This document shows, one piece after another, positions 1 to 8,550 of a DNA stretch of 13,531 bases. Every line of letters begins with the position of its first letter. The stretch's first letter is position 1. A model generated the notes under the pieces. The model made no database searches. It was not told the origin of the DNA and saw only the letters and a list, made by a program, of their open reading frames with translations. Position numbers and translations under genes: made by a program. Origin of the DNA: CAIVSN01 sp040383945 (lineage in GTDB: Bacteria > Patescibacteriota > Gracilibacteria > BD1-5 > UBA2023); the NCBI GenBank assembly GCA_040383945.1, contig JBEICN010000030.1, forward strand, positions 1-13,531, given 5' to 3'.

Positions 1-2
1 CG

Positions 3-1163
3 AGCAAACTTGCTCAAGTCAAACAGGATCTTACATTACAAGGTCAAAACCCAAAGCTTGCCGAAGGAATTCTCCTCGTGTCCGAGCAGGCAAATATTAT
101 CAAGAGCATTGAGGCACACACAGGGAAAAAACTCAGTTCGAGAGATCTTGCCGATCTACAAGCGGACTTCACAGAGCTTCGGGGCATGATGCCACCAGGA
201 TCACTCCGAGAACGCACGCCAAGCCATGTCGCTCTTGCGGATCCCAAGATAAACCTAGACGCCTATAGCAAAATCAAGCTCGGATTCGAGCCACCTTCGC
301 AGCTCGTGTATGCCAATTCAAAAACTGGAGAAATTATTTCTACTTCCAACCTCATCACAGGTGAGCGTACCGTGATGACTCGCGATGGAAGTCGCTATCG
401 CGAAAAAGACGGCTTGCGTATACCGAGTCCCGTACCACACTTGAACGAAGTGGATTCACTTCTCCAAAATCTCGTTGTAAGTCGCCAAGATCTCGCGCAA
501 CGCACTCGCAATACACAAGTCATGGCTCGTGTCACCCAAGGAGAGGTAGCGGAGAGGTTTCCTCGACTCAAACTCCCAGTGCTCGACATTACCAATCCTG
601 AAGAGCTCCAAAAACAACTTACTACATTCTTCAGCAGTCCGTGATATCGAGAACTTCGGGAAAACCCTGAACTGAGACGAGAAAGAGAACACCTCGATCA
701 ACGCCTCAAAAATATCTACCAATCACTCATTTTACAAACGCAACTCACAAAAAATATCAAATCGATTGAAAACAAAAAACCCGAAGAAATCATACGAGAA
801 CAAATTGCTCATCAAGACAAAACCGTTGATGAAAACCTCTCAAAGCTATCACAACTCGGAATGGGATCGCTCGGACAAGAAAAGTACGAAAAGGTGCGTG
901 ACATTCTGAACAAAAGACTCAAAGCCGAATCCAGCCCATCTATCAACGACCGGGATCCTCTCAGTGAAAAACAGGTGAGAATGTTCAAAAACGCATTACT
1001 CAAGCTCACCAACATGACAGAATCGACGATGTATCCAGATGGTACCATTAGTCCGGAGGCAAGAGTCAGACTTGCAAATCTAGATATCCACACCATATCA
1101 ACTCAACTTGAAGCTGAGGCATTTGTAGGAGATCGAGCATTGAGTCATGGGGTCAAAAAATAA
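3..1163 (+). CDS. Unrecognised helical protein, 3' part (5' end outside window)
   Basis: The reading frame is open from the first bases and runs to a TAA, giving about 386 visible residues; the true start lies upstream. One in-frame TGA at 642 (codon 214 of the visible part) must be read as glycine; downstream the frame stays open and keeps the same charged, helical character. No signal peptide, membrane segment or catalytic motif is visible. The part after about residue 215 is rich in Glu, Lys, Arg, Leu and Gln and looks like long helices or coiled coil. The middle part ('KTGEIISTSN' to 'RTVMTRDGSRY') looks like a small beta-rich segment. I do not recognise the family. It could be a lineage-specific structural or large multidomain protein whose informative N-terminus is missing. 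It ends 15 nt before the ogt start. Certain as an ORF, unknown in function. Confidence 0.8.
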
Positions 1164-1171
1164 AAATACTG

Positions 1172-1195
1172 CCCCTCCATGCCCCCCTCCATGCC
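1172..1195 (+). repeat. Exact 12-bp tandem duplication containing the ogt start codon
   Basis: The unit CCCCTCCATGCC occurs twice back to back (1172-1183 and 1184-1195). Each copy carries an ATG, and because the unit is a multiple of three both ATGs are in frame with ogt. The duplication therefore creates two alternative starts four codons apart. Confidence 0.9.
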
Positions 1196-1682
1196 CTCTT
1201 GTCAATTTGTCCAAACCCTCGTCCCCACCCCGCTTGGCATCCTTACGCTCATGGCTGATGTACACGGTCTCATATGCATCCTTTGGCCAAATGCCAAGTC
1301 TGACGCTGTTGGCAGGCTGGGACTGGTCGCATGTACGGGAGATAACCCACACCTGCGCTCATGTCGCCTCGCGCTCGAGAAGTATTTTTCCAAACAACCG
1401 TTTGACATCCCCACGCTCAACATTATAGGAACTGATTTTCAAAAATCTGTGTGGGAGGCATTGAGACGCATCCCCTTCTGAGAAACCCGCACCTATGCTC
1501 AAGTTGCCACCATGATCGGCAGACCGAGCGCTGTTCGTGCAGTCGCTACAGCGATTGGGAAAAATCCGATATACATTTTGATCCCCTGCCACAGAGTCAT
1601 TGGATCTGACGGGGCATTACATGGCTTTGCAGCATGACTTCCCTCAAAAAAATGGTTGCTTGACTGGGAAAAAATGAAGTAA
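1179..1682 (+). CDS. ogt: Methylated-DNA--protein-cysteine methyltransferase (O6-alkylguanine-DNA alkyltransferase)
   Basis: Suicide DNA-repair protein that moves the alkyl group from O6-alkylguanine to its own cysteine. The predicted 167 residues are normal for the family. The acceptor motif 'IPCHRVIG' is present with Cys137; the arginine finger aligns with R120, and the Asn eight residues before the cysteine is conserved. The helix-turn-helix entry 'GTDFQKSVWEAL' and 'TYAQVA' are typical. Two in-frame TGAs (1479, codon 101; 1635, codon 153) fall at classic family glycines: the 'IPxGxTxTY' position and the 'GYAGGL' position. This is among the best local proof that TGA is Gly. The start could be 1179 or 1191 because of a 12-bp tandem duplication; I chose the first. 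It has no N-terminal Ada domain. No Shine-Dalgarno sequence is visible. It follows the previous gene by 15 nt. Confidence 0.95.
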
Positions 1683-1812
1683 AAATCGTGCCATAGTCCC
1701 AAAATACCATGTAATCTTGCACGTCATCACGCACAACTTCCTCCTTGCTTTTGACCAAAAATCCCCTACCATAAAAGCCCATTCCAGTAATGCAATTTTG
1801 ATAACACACCGT

Positions 1813-2349
1813 ATGAGCACTTCTACATATACTGATGCACTGGAACTCGCAAGTCGAGCCCTTACACAAACTCGTCATCTGCTCCAAGTAGCACAAGCAG
1901 AGGCAAGAGGAGACCAAAAAGTCGAAGGGCACATGCTTTGACTCAGACTCGCCCCGGACATGTTTACGCTCACAAAACAGGTGCAGATTGTCTCTGATAC
2001 TACCAAAGGACTCGCTGCACGAATATCAGGAATACCTGCACCCAGCATGCCCGATACTGAGACTACTTTCGAAAAACTCACCGCACGCATCGATGCCACT
2101 CTTACATTTGTACAATCTGTATCCCCTGCTTCAGAGAAAACCATCGAAGCTCTTGAAGTAGAGTTTCCTTGGCTTCCTGGAAAAGTTATAGCAGGACATG
2201 ATTATGTCGTCATGTTTGCTCTACCGAATATATTTTTTCATGTTTCCATGGTATATGCCAATTTGCGAGCGGCAGGTATTGTTATTGGAAAATCTGACTA
2301 TCTGGGTAATCTGCCATTTTACGAGAAAACATGATCCAAAGCATCCTAG
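1813..2349 (+). CDS. DUF1993 family protein
   Basis: The predicted 178 residues match what I recall of DUF1993, a DinB-like helical-bundle family of unknown function common in Proteobacteria. Signatures are 'RLAPDMFTLTKQVQI' near residue 45 and, near the C-terminus, 'ALPNIFFHVSMVYANLR' followed by 'GKSDYLG'. Two TGAs are read as Gly: 1939 (codon 43, just before 'LRLAPDMF') and 2332 (codon 174, near the end); the gene stops at TAG. The first TGA splits the conserved core, so standard-code annotation would give two fragments. I chose the ATG at 1813 because 'MSTSTYTDALE' matches the usual N-terminus. An in-frame upstream extension exists to 1717 but looks non-coding. The 130-nt gap before it shows no convincing promoter or terminator. 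Confidence 0.88.
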
Positions 2350-2407
2350 CTCGTAGCAAAAAATCAATGACAGAAAATCGAAGTGATAGTAACCTCCTGG
2401 AATCTCT

Positions 2408-3343
2408 ATGAAAAAAATTCACCCCAAAAATACCATAGCCATCGAGATTCGAAATCTTACAAAAACCTACAAAAACGGTTGCACCGCTCTCAATGGCATC
2501 AACCTAGATATTCCGCAAGGGAGTTTTTATGCGCTTCTTGGTCCAAATGGGGCTGGCAAATCGACTACCATAGGAAGTATTACCGGACTGGTTCGTCCCA
2601 CTCATGGAACCATCACTATCGGAGGTTTTGACACAAACACGCATCCGGTCGAAACCAAATTACAACTCGGAGTGGTAGCTCAAGAATTTAATTTTTGAAT
2701 TTTCGATAGTCCGCTCGAGATTGTTTTGGGGCAAGCCGGTTACTATGGTATTTCTCGCTCCGAAGCGATGCCGATAGCAGAAAAAAATCTACAAAAACTC
2801 GGTCTTTGGGAAAAAAGAAATAATCCAGCCAGAACGCTTTCTGGTGGCATGAAACGCCGACTCATGATTGCTCGAGCGCTTATGCACCAACCAAAGATTC
2901 TCATTCTCGACGAGCCGACTGCGGGTGTTGATATTGAGCTCCGACGCGGAATGTGGGATTTTTTGCGAGAACTCAATGCAGATGGGGTTACTATCATTCT
3001 TACCACACATTATCTCGAAGAGGCGGAGATGCTCTGCGACCGTGTTGCCATTATTAATCATGGGAAAATCGTAAAGGACGGCACGATGAAATCGCTTCTC
3101 GCCACACTCAATCAAGAATCCTATGTTATCGAAACAATAGAAAAACCGGACGAGTCTCATCTCAAGCGACTCAAATCACTCCACCCCATACTGGATTCTG
3201 ATGGAAATATCGAAATAACCCTAGAAGATACCGAAAGTTTTGCCCAGGTGACCGAGATGCTCCAAGAAGTAGGCTTGTCCATTCATCGCCTTCGCAACAA
3301 AACGAATCGTCTTGAAGAACTCTTCGTCCAACTCACCAAGTAA
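2408..3343 (+). CDS. yadG: ABC-2 type exporter, ATP-binding protein (YadG-like)
   Basis: Cytoplasmic ATPase of a two-gene ABC exporter, 311 residues. Visible motifs: Walker A 'GPNGAGKST' at 45-53, Q-loop Gln92, signature 'LSGGMKRR' from 144, Walker B 'ILILDEP' at 164-170, and switch histidine H201 in 'TTHYLEEAE'. One TGA at 2696 (codon 97, right after 'QEFNF') is read as glycine; the standard code would separate Walker A from the signature motif. The sequence is strikingly like E. coli YadG as I remember it ('QAGYYG', 'MIARALMH', 'NRLEELFV'). The permease gene starts 1 nt after the stop, so the two are surely co-transcribed. The substrate is unknown. The ATG at 2408 gives the usual N-terminal length. 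Confidence 0.95.
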
Positions 3344-3344
3344 T

Positions 3345-4118
3345 ATGACCTCCTCTCAAATTCTCATTGCCATCTACACCATGGCTCGCAAAGAAACCTC
3401 TAGAATTCTGCGCATCTGGAGCCAAACACTTCTTCCGCCTGTTATTACGACCATACTCTATTTCATGGTATTTGGAAAATTTCTTGCGGATAAAATCGGA
3501 GAAGTTCAAGGAGTTCCATATGCAGTATTTATTGTACCCTGACTGATCATGCTCGGAGTTATTACCAATGCATTCAGCAATGTTGCCTCAGTTACCTACA
3601 TGGCAAAATTTCAGCGAAATATCGAAGAAGTGCTCGTCGCACCCGTTCCGGCATGGGCAGTAACTCTCGGATTTGCCTCGGGCGGAGTCATACGAGGACT
3701 CATGATCGCGATCATCATTTTTTGCACCACATTTTTTTTCGTAGATATTCCCGTAGCACATCCGCTGATCGCCATTGCCGTAATTTTTCTTACCACCCTC
3801 GCCTTCTCGTTTATGGGACTCGTGAATGGGTTATATGCCAAAAATTTTGACGGTGTTTCCATTGTTCCAACTTTCATACTTACTCCACTTACCTACTTAT
3901 GAGGGGTCTTTTATTCAACCGATACTTTGAGTGGAATTTGGCAGACCATCAGTCATCTCAATCCCATATACCACATGGTAGATCTATTTCGATACTGTTT
4001 TATTGGACATGAAAGTGTGAATATACTGCCTGGTTTTCTCGTTTTGTTCATTGGAATTGGAATTTTTTGAGTTTGGGCCTATCGAATCATCCGGACAGGT
4101 CAAGACCTCATTGGATAG
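3345..4118 (+). CDS. yadH: ABC-2 type exporter, permease (YadH-like)
   Basis: Membrane partner of the preceding ATPase, 257 residues with six hydrophobic segments (about 26-45, 64-80, 108-128, 135-158, 170-190, 230-247), the ABC-2 permease layout. Three TGAs (3540, codon 66; 3900, codon 186; 4068, codon 242) are read as Gly. The first two fall in 'FIVP-G-LIM' and 'TPLTYL-G-GVFYS', which I recall as glycine in E. coli YadH. Other strongly YadH-like strings are 'AKFQRNIEE' with 'VLVAPVP', and 'SHLNPI'. The gene begins 1 nt after yadG ends, consistent with translational coupling, and stops at TAG. No plus-strand terminator is visible after it. The closeness to proteobacterial YadH suggests horizontal acquisition (inference). 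Confidence 0.94.
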
Positions 4119-4130
4119 TTAACGGTATCA

Positions 4131-4164
4131 TTATAAAACCCCATCCGCGTGATAGCAAATGGGG
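4131..4164 (-). terminator. Probable intrinsic terminator of tRNA-Ser
   Basis: On the minus strand, downstream of the tRNA 3' end, CCCCAT (4164-4159) pairs with ATGGGG (4144-4139) across a 14-nt loop, followed by TTTTATAAT. The plus strand has no T-run after the stem, so it would act on the tRNA transcript and not on yadH. The stem is short (6 bp). Confidence 0.5.
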
Positions 4165-4176
4165 AGATGTGTTGAA

Positions 4177-4266
4177 TGGCGGAGGATAAGAGATTCGAAC
4201 TCTTGAGGCAATTGCTCGCCTGCACCCTTTCCAAGGGTGTGCACTCGACCACTATGCGAATCCTCC
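4177..4266 (-). tRNA. tRNA-Ser (anticodon GGA), CCA encoded
   Basis: The 90-nt minus-strand gene folds as a type II tRNA. It has a 7-bp acceptor stem GGAGGAT/ATCCTCC with discriminator G and a genomic CCA; a 3-bp D stem GCA/TGC; an anticodon stem CACCC/GGGTG around TTGGAAA, giving anticodon GGA; a long variable arm with an AGGC/GCCT stem; and a T arm AAGAG-TTCGAAT-CTCTT. The long variable arm and GGA anticodon identify serine (UCC/UCU codons). It is not the UGA-decoding tRNA-Gly(UCA) that code 25 requires; that gene must lie elsewhere. Confidence 0.97.
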
Positions 4267-4279
4267 GTGTGCGGAGAAA

Positions 4280-4307
4280 GTTATATCAAAAGATGCCCGA
4301 TATTCAA
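4280..4307 (-). promoter_or_regulatory. Promoter of tRNA-Ser
   Basis: On the minus strand, TTGAAT (4307-4302) and TATAAC (4285-4280) are separated by 16 nt, and the -10 box ends 13 nt before the first tRNA base. Spacing and position fit a sigma-70-type promoter. Confidence 0.6.
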
Positions 4308-4321
4308 GTTTTTCCGAAAAA

Positions 4322-4349
4322 TTGAATGATATACATCAATTGCTACAAT
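4322..4349 (+). promoter_or_regulatory. Probable promoter of khpB
   Basis: TTGAAT (4322-4327) and TACAAT (4344-4349) are separated by 16 nt, about 60 nt before the khpB ATG. A second -10-like TATACT lies at 4397-4402, but its best -35 (TTGATT, 4371-4376) is 20 nt away. It is divergent from the tRNA promoter. Confidence 0.5.
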
Positions 4350-4408
4350 GGTGACATAGAGAGTCGAGTTTTGATTTTATTTTTTTCTCACTTGAGTATA
4401 CTCTTCAT

Positions 4409-4912
4409 ATGCAAGCAGTTATTCGCGCGCTCGTAATGGAATTTTTTACAAAAATGGGGATTTCATTCGAAATGGTGGGATTTCAATGCCAGGATGAAAG
4501 TGCTCATATTTATGAAGCTCATATTCAAACTCCAGATTCAAAAATTCTCATTGGAGTGCATGGACAAACTCTTGATCATATCAAACACCTTCTCTCCAGA
4601 ATGGGAGAAAAAGCCACAGGAAACCGCTGTACGATACATATCGAGGTGAATGACTATCTCAAATCAAAAGATGAACGCCTATATCTCTATATCGATAGCA
4701 AAATAGCAGAAGTTCAAAATACCAAAACATCCATTGTTCTCAATCAACTTACGAGTTATGAAAGGAAAAAAGTCCACGACTATGTCCGAGCCAAAAACAT
4801 TAACGGCATCGAAGCCCACAGCGAAGGAGAAGGATCAGAACGCAGATTGCACCTCGTCTTCAAGTCCACATCAAACGCCATTAGTATATCCGAAGACGGA
4901 GTCGGAATATAA
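4409..4912 (+). CDS. khpB: KhpB/Jag-type RNA-binding protein (KH + R3H domains)
   Basis: Cytoplasmic RNA-binding protein of the KhpB/Jag/SpoIIIJ-associated family, 167 residues. The KH domain's GxxG-type loop is 'IGVHGQTL' at 48-55, followed by helix 'DHIKHLLSRM'. The C-terminal R3H domain has the diagnostic R119-xxx-H123 inside 'SYERKKVHDYV', then 'AHSEGEGSERRL'. The N-terminal Jag domain of longer homologues is absent, so this is the short form. In other bacteria KhpB pairs with KhpA and affects cell-envelope genes; no khpA is in view. No TGA codon occurs, so it reads the same under codes 11 and 25. It is the first gene after a plus-strand promoter and is followed 31 nt later by a membrane protein gene. 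No Shine-Dalgarno sequence is visible. Confidence 0.93.
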   Translation: MQAVIRALVMEFFTKMGISFEMVGFQCQDESAHIYEAHIQTPDSKILIGVHGQTLDHIKHLLSRMGEKATGNRCTIHIEVNDYLKSKDERLYLYIDSKIAEVQNTKTSIVLNQLTSYERKKVHDYVRAKNINGIEAHSEGEGSERRLHLVFKSTSNAISISEDGVGI

Positions 4913-4943
4913 TGCGACTCGCATCCGAAAAAAAATTATAGCA

Positions 4944-6077
4944 ATGACCTCCTTCTTGATAGTAATCGGAGTTTTTTATGTATTTTATTTGGTGGCCACG
5001 GGCAAAAACTATGACGCCCACAATGTCATCCGAAGATCAATGGTAGATCATCCAGAATTCATACCCTCAGCGCAAACCGTAAAGATTGCGAGCGTCGGCA
5101 TGGAAGCTATGGTAGCTGATCTGTATTGGCTGAGCGCGATCCAGTATGTCGGATCCAACGCTATTAGTGCCGATTACAAGAAATATCTTGGGGTGATGCT
5201 CAATCTTGTAACCGACATCTCTCCCTACTTTACCTATCCGTACCAGATCGGCATGTTACTGATACCAGATGTGAATGATCGATACGAGCGAATAACGAGT
5301 GATCAAGAAAAATTCCATATCAAGGAAGCTATTGATCTCGGTAAAAAATGAGTACAAAAAACTTGTGATATGGCAAAAATAGAAAAAATTTCAAAGATTT
5401 TCAATCTCCAAGAGCTCTTTGGAAATACGGAACTCTCAGAGCCCTGTACAGATGCCATGATACCATACTATCTTGGATATGTTTCCTATTGGAACAATAA
5501 TGACCCTGAAGAGGCGTCCCTGTATTTCCGCGTTGCAGGAATGCACAAATCAGCACCGAACGGGGCACGGTTAATGAGTGCTATCATGCAAGGAAAAACC
5601 GGAGATCGAGAAAAGGCCATCATCATGTTTCTATCACTTGCAGAAACCATGGATCCCAATCCTGAAAGTCTATGCAGAAAGGCTACCGCGGAATTACGCA
5701 ACGTTCTCGCTCCTGCATTTGCCCAATGAGCCAAGCTTACTCCCGCGTTCCTCAAAAAAATAGAAGAAATTCGTGTCAGCGCCAAAAAAGAACTCGGAGA
5801 AAATCAAGAAGAAATCGACCGAACCGATATTTCTGCATACTGTTCGAGCTATCTCGACAAATCCACTCGAGAAATGAATCTCAAATATATCCAAGATGCC
5901 GATGAGCAATTCTTTGCTGATACTTGAGAGCATGCCATAAATGCAAAAGAATTATTCGATAAAAAATATATTGAGTATCTTCCCCGAGACTACCAAAAAC
6001 AAAGTGAAGCATTCGAGGTGATCTATGTTTACAATAACAAAACCAAAAAATGGGATTTTGAAATGGGAAAATACTAA
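4944..6077 (+). CDS. Membrane-anchored TPR-like protein of unknown function
   Basis: The predicted 377 residues start with one hydrophobic segment (about 3-18) and continue as a long, probably extracytoplasmic helical part. The stretch 'MVADLYWLSAIQY' and then 'YPYQIGMLLIPD' resembles membrane-anchored TPR proteins whose motif is roughly 'ADLLWLRAIQY'. Around residues 160-240 helical pairs such as 'YYLGYVSYWNNNDPEEA' and 'GDREKAIIMFLSLAE' look like TPR units. Three TGAs (5349, 5727, 5925; codons 136, 262, 328) read as Gly keep the frame open to TAA. The start is uncertain. The frame is open upstream inside khpB, with an ATG at 4782 that would add 54 residues, including a basic 'RIRKKII' just before the membrane segment, which is attractive for topology. 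That start would overlap khpB by 131 nt, so I kept 4944. Function unknown. Confidence 0.85.
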
Positions 6078-6133
6078 AGCGGTAATTCAAAAAGGTTACA
6101 TCGCCAGAAAATATATTTCAAAAACCCACTCTT

Positions 6134-7084
6134 CTATTCTGGAACAAACAAGCTGTATTTTAGAATATCGTAAAGTCGAGACTTATCTTCCGACATTTGC
6201 AGATTGATGATGGAATTTCCCACTTTCCCACTCGCGGTAATTTGTGTTTTGGGAAAAGTGAACGATGTGGCATCTTTGGAAGCAATGGAATACTTCACAT
6301 ACGTGGAGCTTGGATTATAGAGCACGAGATAATTTTCCACATATGAACCGAGAAATGATTGTATGGATTTGGTGGTTTCAGAGGTAGCCCCGCCATCGTA
6401 TTTTCGAAACATACCGAGAGAAGTCCTCGTAATATTCCCTTGTTGAGCTGGTACTCCCTGTGGAAGAGTTCCTGGCAAGGTGAAATATACGATTCCAGAA
6501 ATTCCAAAGGTCTGCCCAGAAGCGCCATTTCCTATAACATTCCACACTATCCTGTCCCCTCCCAAAATCTGAAGCTCAAAATCTGATGCCGAAATTCGAT
6601 CGTCAAACGCGTTTGGTGTGCTGTTTTTCATGGGATTTCTAGGATCTTTCCAAGGCTTCCCATTTTCGACGGTCAGCACCTTTCCATTTTCATAAAATAA
6701 AGGAATGATATCGAAGCTCTCTGGTGCAATAGCCCCAGAATAGCTCGTGCCAGTGGCAACAATATCATATCCGATCTTCGCTTCTCTCGCGGTGTTATTT
6801 TTGAGTAACTCTCCCTCAGAAGACATGAGCGCGAGAGTATCAGAAAAACCCTCACGGTGATTTTTGATTTTCAAAAGCGCATATTCTAATGCTCCTTCCG
6901 AAGCATGGTACGCGGCGGTACCGCTAAACAGAGACTGATTGATGCGATTTTCCGAAAGAAACAAAAAGAGTATTCCCGCAGCAAGGGTCACCAAAAAACC
7001 CGTGAGGAGCAATGCAATAATCGTGGAAAATCCTTGGGTTTGCCGAACTCTTTTTAAGCGAAAAAAATAGAGATTATATTTCAT
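6134..7084 (-). CDS. PilX-like minor pilin / pilus assembly protein
   Basis: Last gene of the pilus operon, 316 residues. After a basic leader, 'QTQGFSTIIALLLTGF' resembles a prepilin cleavage site (Gly18|Phe19) and hydrophobic helix. The helix lacks the Glu at mature position 5, as PilX- and GspK-type proteins may. 'AAYHASEGALEYALLKI' after the helix is the pattern I associate with the PilX N-terminal region. The C-terminal 200 residues look beta-rich. It is fully open under the standard code: none of its 28 glycines is encoded by TGA, unlike its neighbours. It starts 7 nt after the upstream pilin gene and ends at TAG, 56 nt from the convergent TPR-like gene; that gap shows no clear hairpin terminator. 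Family assignment moderate, pilin-like nature good. Confidence 0.85.
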   Translation of the reverse strand: MKYNLYFFRLKRVRQTQGFSTIIALLLTGFLVTLAAGILFLFLSENRINQSLFSGTAAYHASEGALEYALLKIKNHREGFSDTLALMSSEGELLKNNTAREAKIGYDIVATGTSYSGAIAPESFDIIPLFYENGKVLTVENGKPWKDPRNPMKNSTPNAFDDRISASDFELQILGGDRIVWNVIGNGASGQTFGISGIVYFTLPGTLPQGVPAQQGNITRTSLGMFRKYDGGATSETTKSIQSFLGSYVENYLVLYNPSSTYVKYSIASKDATSFTFPKTQITASGKVGNSIINLQMSEDKSRLYDILKYSLFVPE

Positions 7085-7091
7085 GATGATT

Positions 7092-7826
7092 CTAGTTGGA
7101 AGTCTGGTAGAGTCTTTGAGTGATAGTAGTCTGAATAGGTATTACCGACCGTTCTGCGGTCTCTGAATCCAAACCATTTCGAGGAGCAAGCGACACATTG
7201 AAGAGCAAGGTGACTTTTCCTTCTTGATCTGACTGCTGAGAAAAACCCTGAGCACTTACCCCGCTAATAAAAAATCTTAATTGAGTAATATTGGTAAGTG
7301 CATCGCTCAGTCGTGTGGAATTACCATTGAGCGATCCGGCTGAGACTATTCTTCTCGCAATATAGCACAATCCTGGGGTCTTGGCATCAGACTCAGAACA
7401 GGCGACTTCTCCGATCGTTGCAGTCGGTTTTGCGAGAAAATATTGAATATAACAGTCCGTAGCAGTAGGACAACTCGAAGAAGTTCACTTTACTATAAGT
7501 AGGCTTGCTCCGCTTCCTGGGTATTCTGTTGCATGAGGACCGCCATTACAACCGACTGGAGAAGTGGTGCTCGGAACATAACACTCAAAAGCAATGCCGC
7601 CTTCACGAACATCTTTGGCAATAGTTTCAACGATAGTTCGGGCATTTTGCTGAAGACCACGAGAGAGCTCGAGTCGCTTGCTCAGGAGAATGATGTTTGA
7701 ATACACCTGAAAGACGCTCACGATAACAATCGAAAGAATCGTCATGGATACTATAATTTCTATGAGGGTAAAACCAGCTGTGTGAGCTGATTTTCATGAA
7801 CGAAGGGAGTGCAGAAAAAGAGTCAT
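7092..7826 (-). CDS. Type IV prepilin-like protein (PilW-like)
   Basis: The predicted 244 residues carry a textbook type III signal: leader to Gly18, then 'FTLIEIIVSMTILSIVI' with Glu at mature position 5, the prepilin peptidase and N-methylation site. After the helix come 'QQNARTIVETIAKDVREGGI', typical of PilW/GspJ-type minor pilins, and a Cys-containing beta region. Two TGAs read as Gly are at codon 11 (7796-7794, inside the leader) and codon 114 (7487-7485). With the standard code the leader and cleavage site would be lost from the annotation. The start ATG is 2 nt after the TAG of the upstream pilin gene; the next gene begins 7 nt after its TAG. The PilW label rests on size and operon position. 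Confidence 0.9.
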
Positions 7827-7828
7827 AC

Positions 7829-8548
7829 CTATTTTTTAAAGTCAGTAATAATAGTAGACATCGCTATTTCTCGATATCATCCCTCCGTAGTGGCAAAATA
7901 CGCGGTCACTTTAAATGCGTTTTCAACGGTAAACTCCGAAACCGCATCACCCCTTGTCAAAACCGGTTGAACCAGCACGAATCCATAGTATGGAGTGAGC
8001 TTCATGCTCGCATCGCAATCGAGTCGATACCTTCCGAGAGTATCCTGACAGTAGCGAACGGCACTGGCTCCTATGGACTTGCGTGATTCTGCAGAAATTA
8101 ACGCTCTATGAGACTGAATTCCACTCGGCGTACTCCAATTTGGGCCTGTAGCTGGAACTCCAGTTGAGCCACTGAACACATTTTTGGCAAAATACACGGG
8201 AGGGAGTGTAGAAGTATACCGAACTCCTAGGGAAGCATACCCATATTCCATCTTACAATCATCTCAAGTACACGCTGGCGATACTCCACGAAGCGAATGA
8301 AAATCCCGAAGTGCCAAAAAATTCGTATCCCGGATATTTTTGACCAACTCCAATTGCTCACGCAATAGATTAGTGGCAATAATTTCTTGTTTGGATCGCA
8401 TCGAGAGTGAGTTTGCGGTATTTGAAAGTACAAAAGCAGAAATCAATCCCAGACCAAATATCAATATGGCAATGAGAACCTCTACCAGAGTAAACCCTGA
8501 CCGATTCGAGACCATGAAGTCAATATAATTTTTTGAAGAATGCTTCAT
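7829..8548 (-). CDS. Type IV prepilin-like protein (PilV-like)
   Basis: The predicted 239 residues have a prepilin signal 'SGFTLVEVLIAILIFGLGL' with cleavage after Gly18 and Glu at mature position 5. The next part, 'TNLLREQLELVKNIRDTNF', is the pattern seen in PilV/GspI-type minor pilins ('a..la.eglE..r..r'). Two TGAs read as Gly (8266-8264, codon 95; 7879-7877, codon 224) keep one frame from ATG to TAG. Under the standard code it appears as a 94-residue pilin fragment plus an orphan. The gene starts 2 nt after the upstream pilin stop and ends 2 nt before the next start, so translation is probably coupled. The start could also be Met12, which would give a shorter leader. Confidence 0.9.
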
Positions 8549-8550
8549 AA

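Noticed and set aside
1098..1423. Minus-strand ORFs over the ogt 5' region
   Set aside because: Shadows of ogt and the preceding gene; no recognisable motif.
1683..1812. Promoter or terminator between ogt and the DUF1993 gene
   Set aside because: Scattered TTGACC and TGATAA-like words do not have acceptable spacing and no hairpin is visible.
4177..4266. Suppressor or UGA-decoding tRNA
   Set aside because: The anticodon loop TTGGAAA gives GGA and the long variable arm marks serine; it is an ordinary tRNA-Ser.
7796..8086. 96-residue plus-strand ORF
   Set aside because: Antisense to the PilV-like prepilin gene; no homology or gene-like context.
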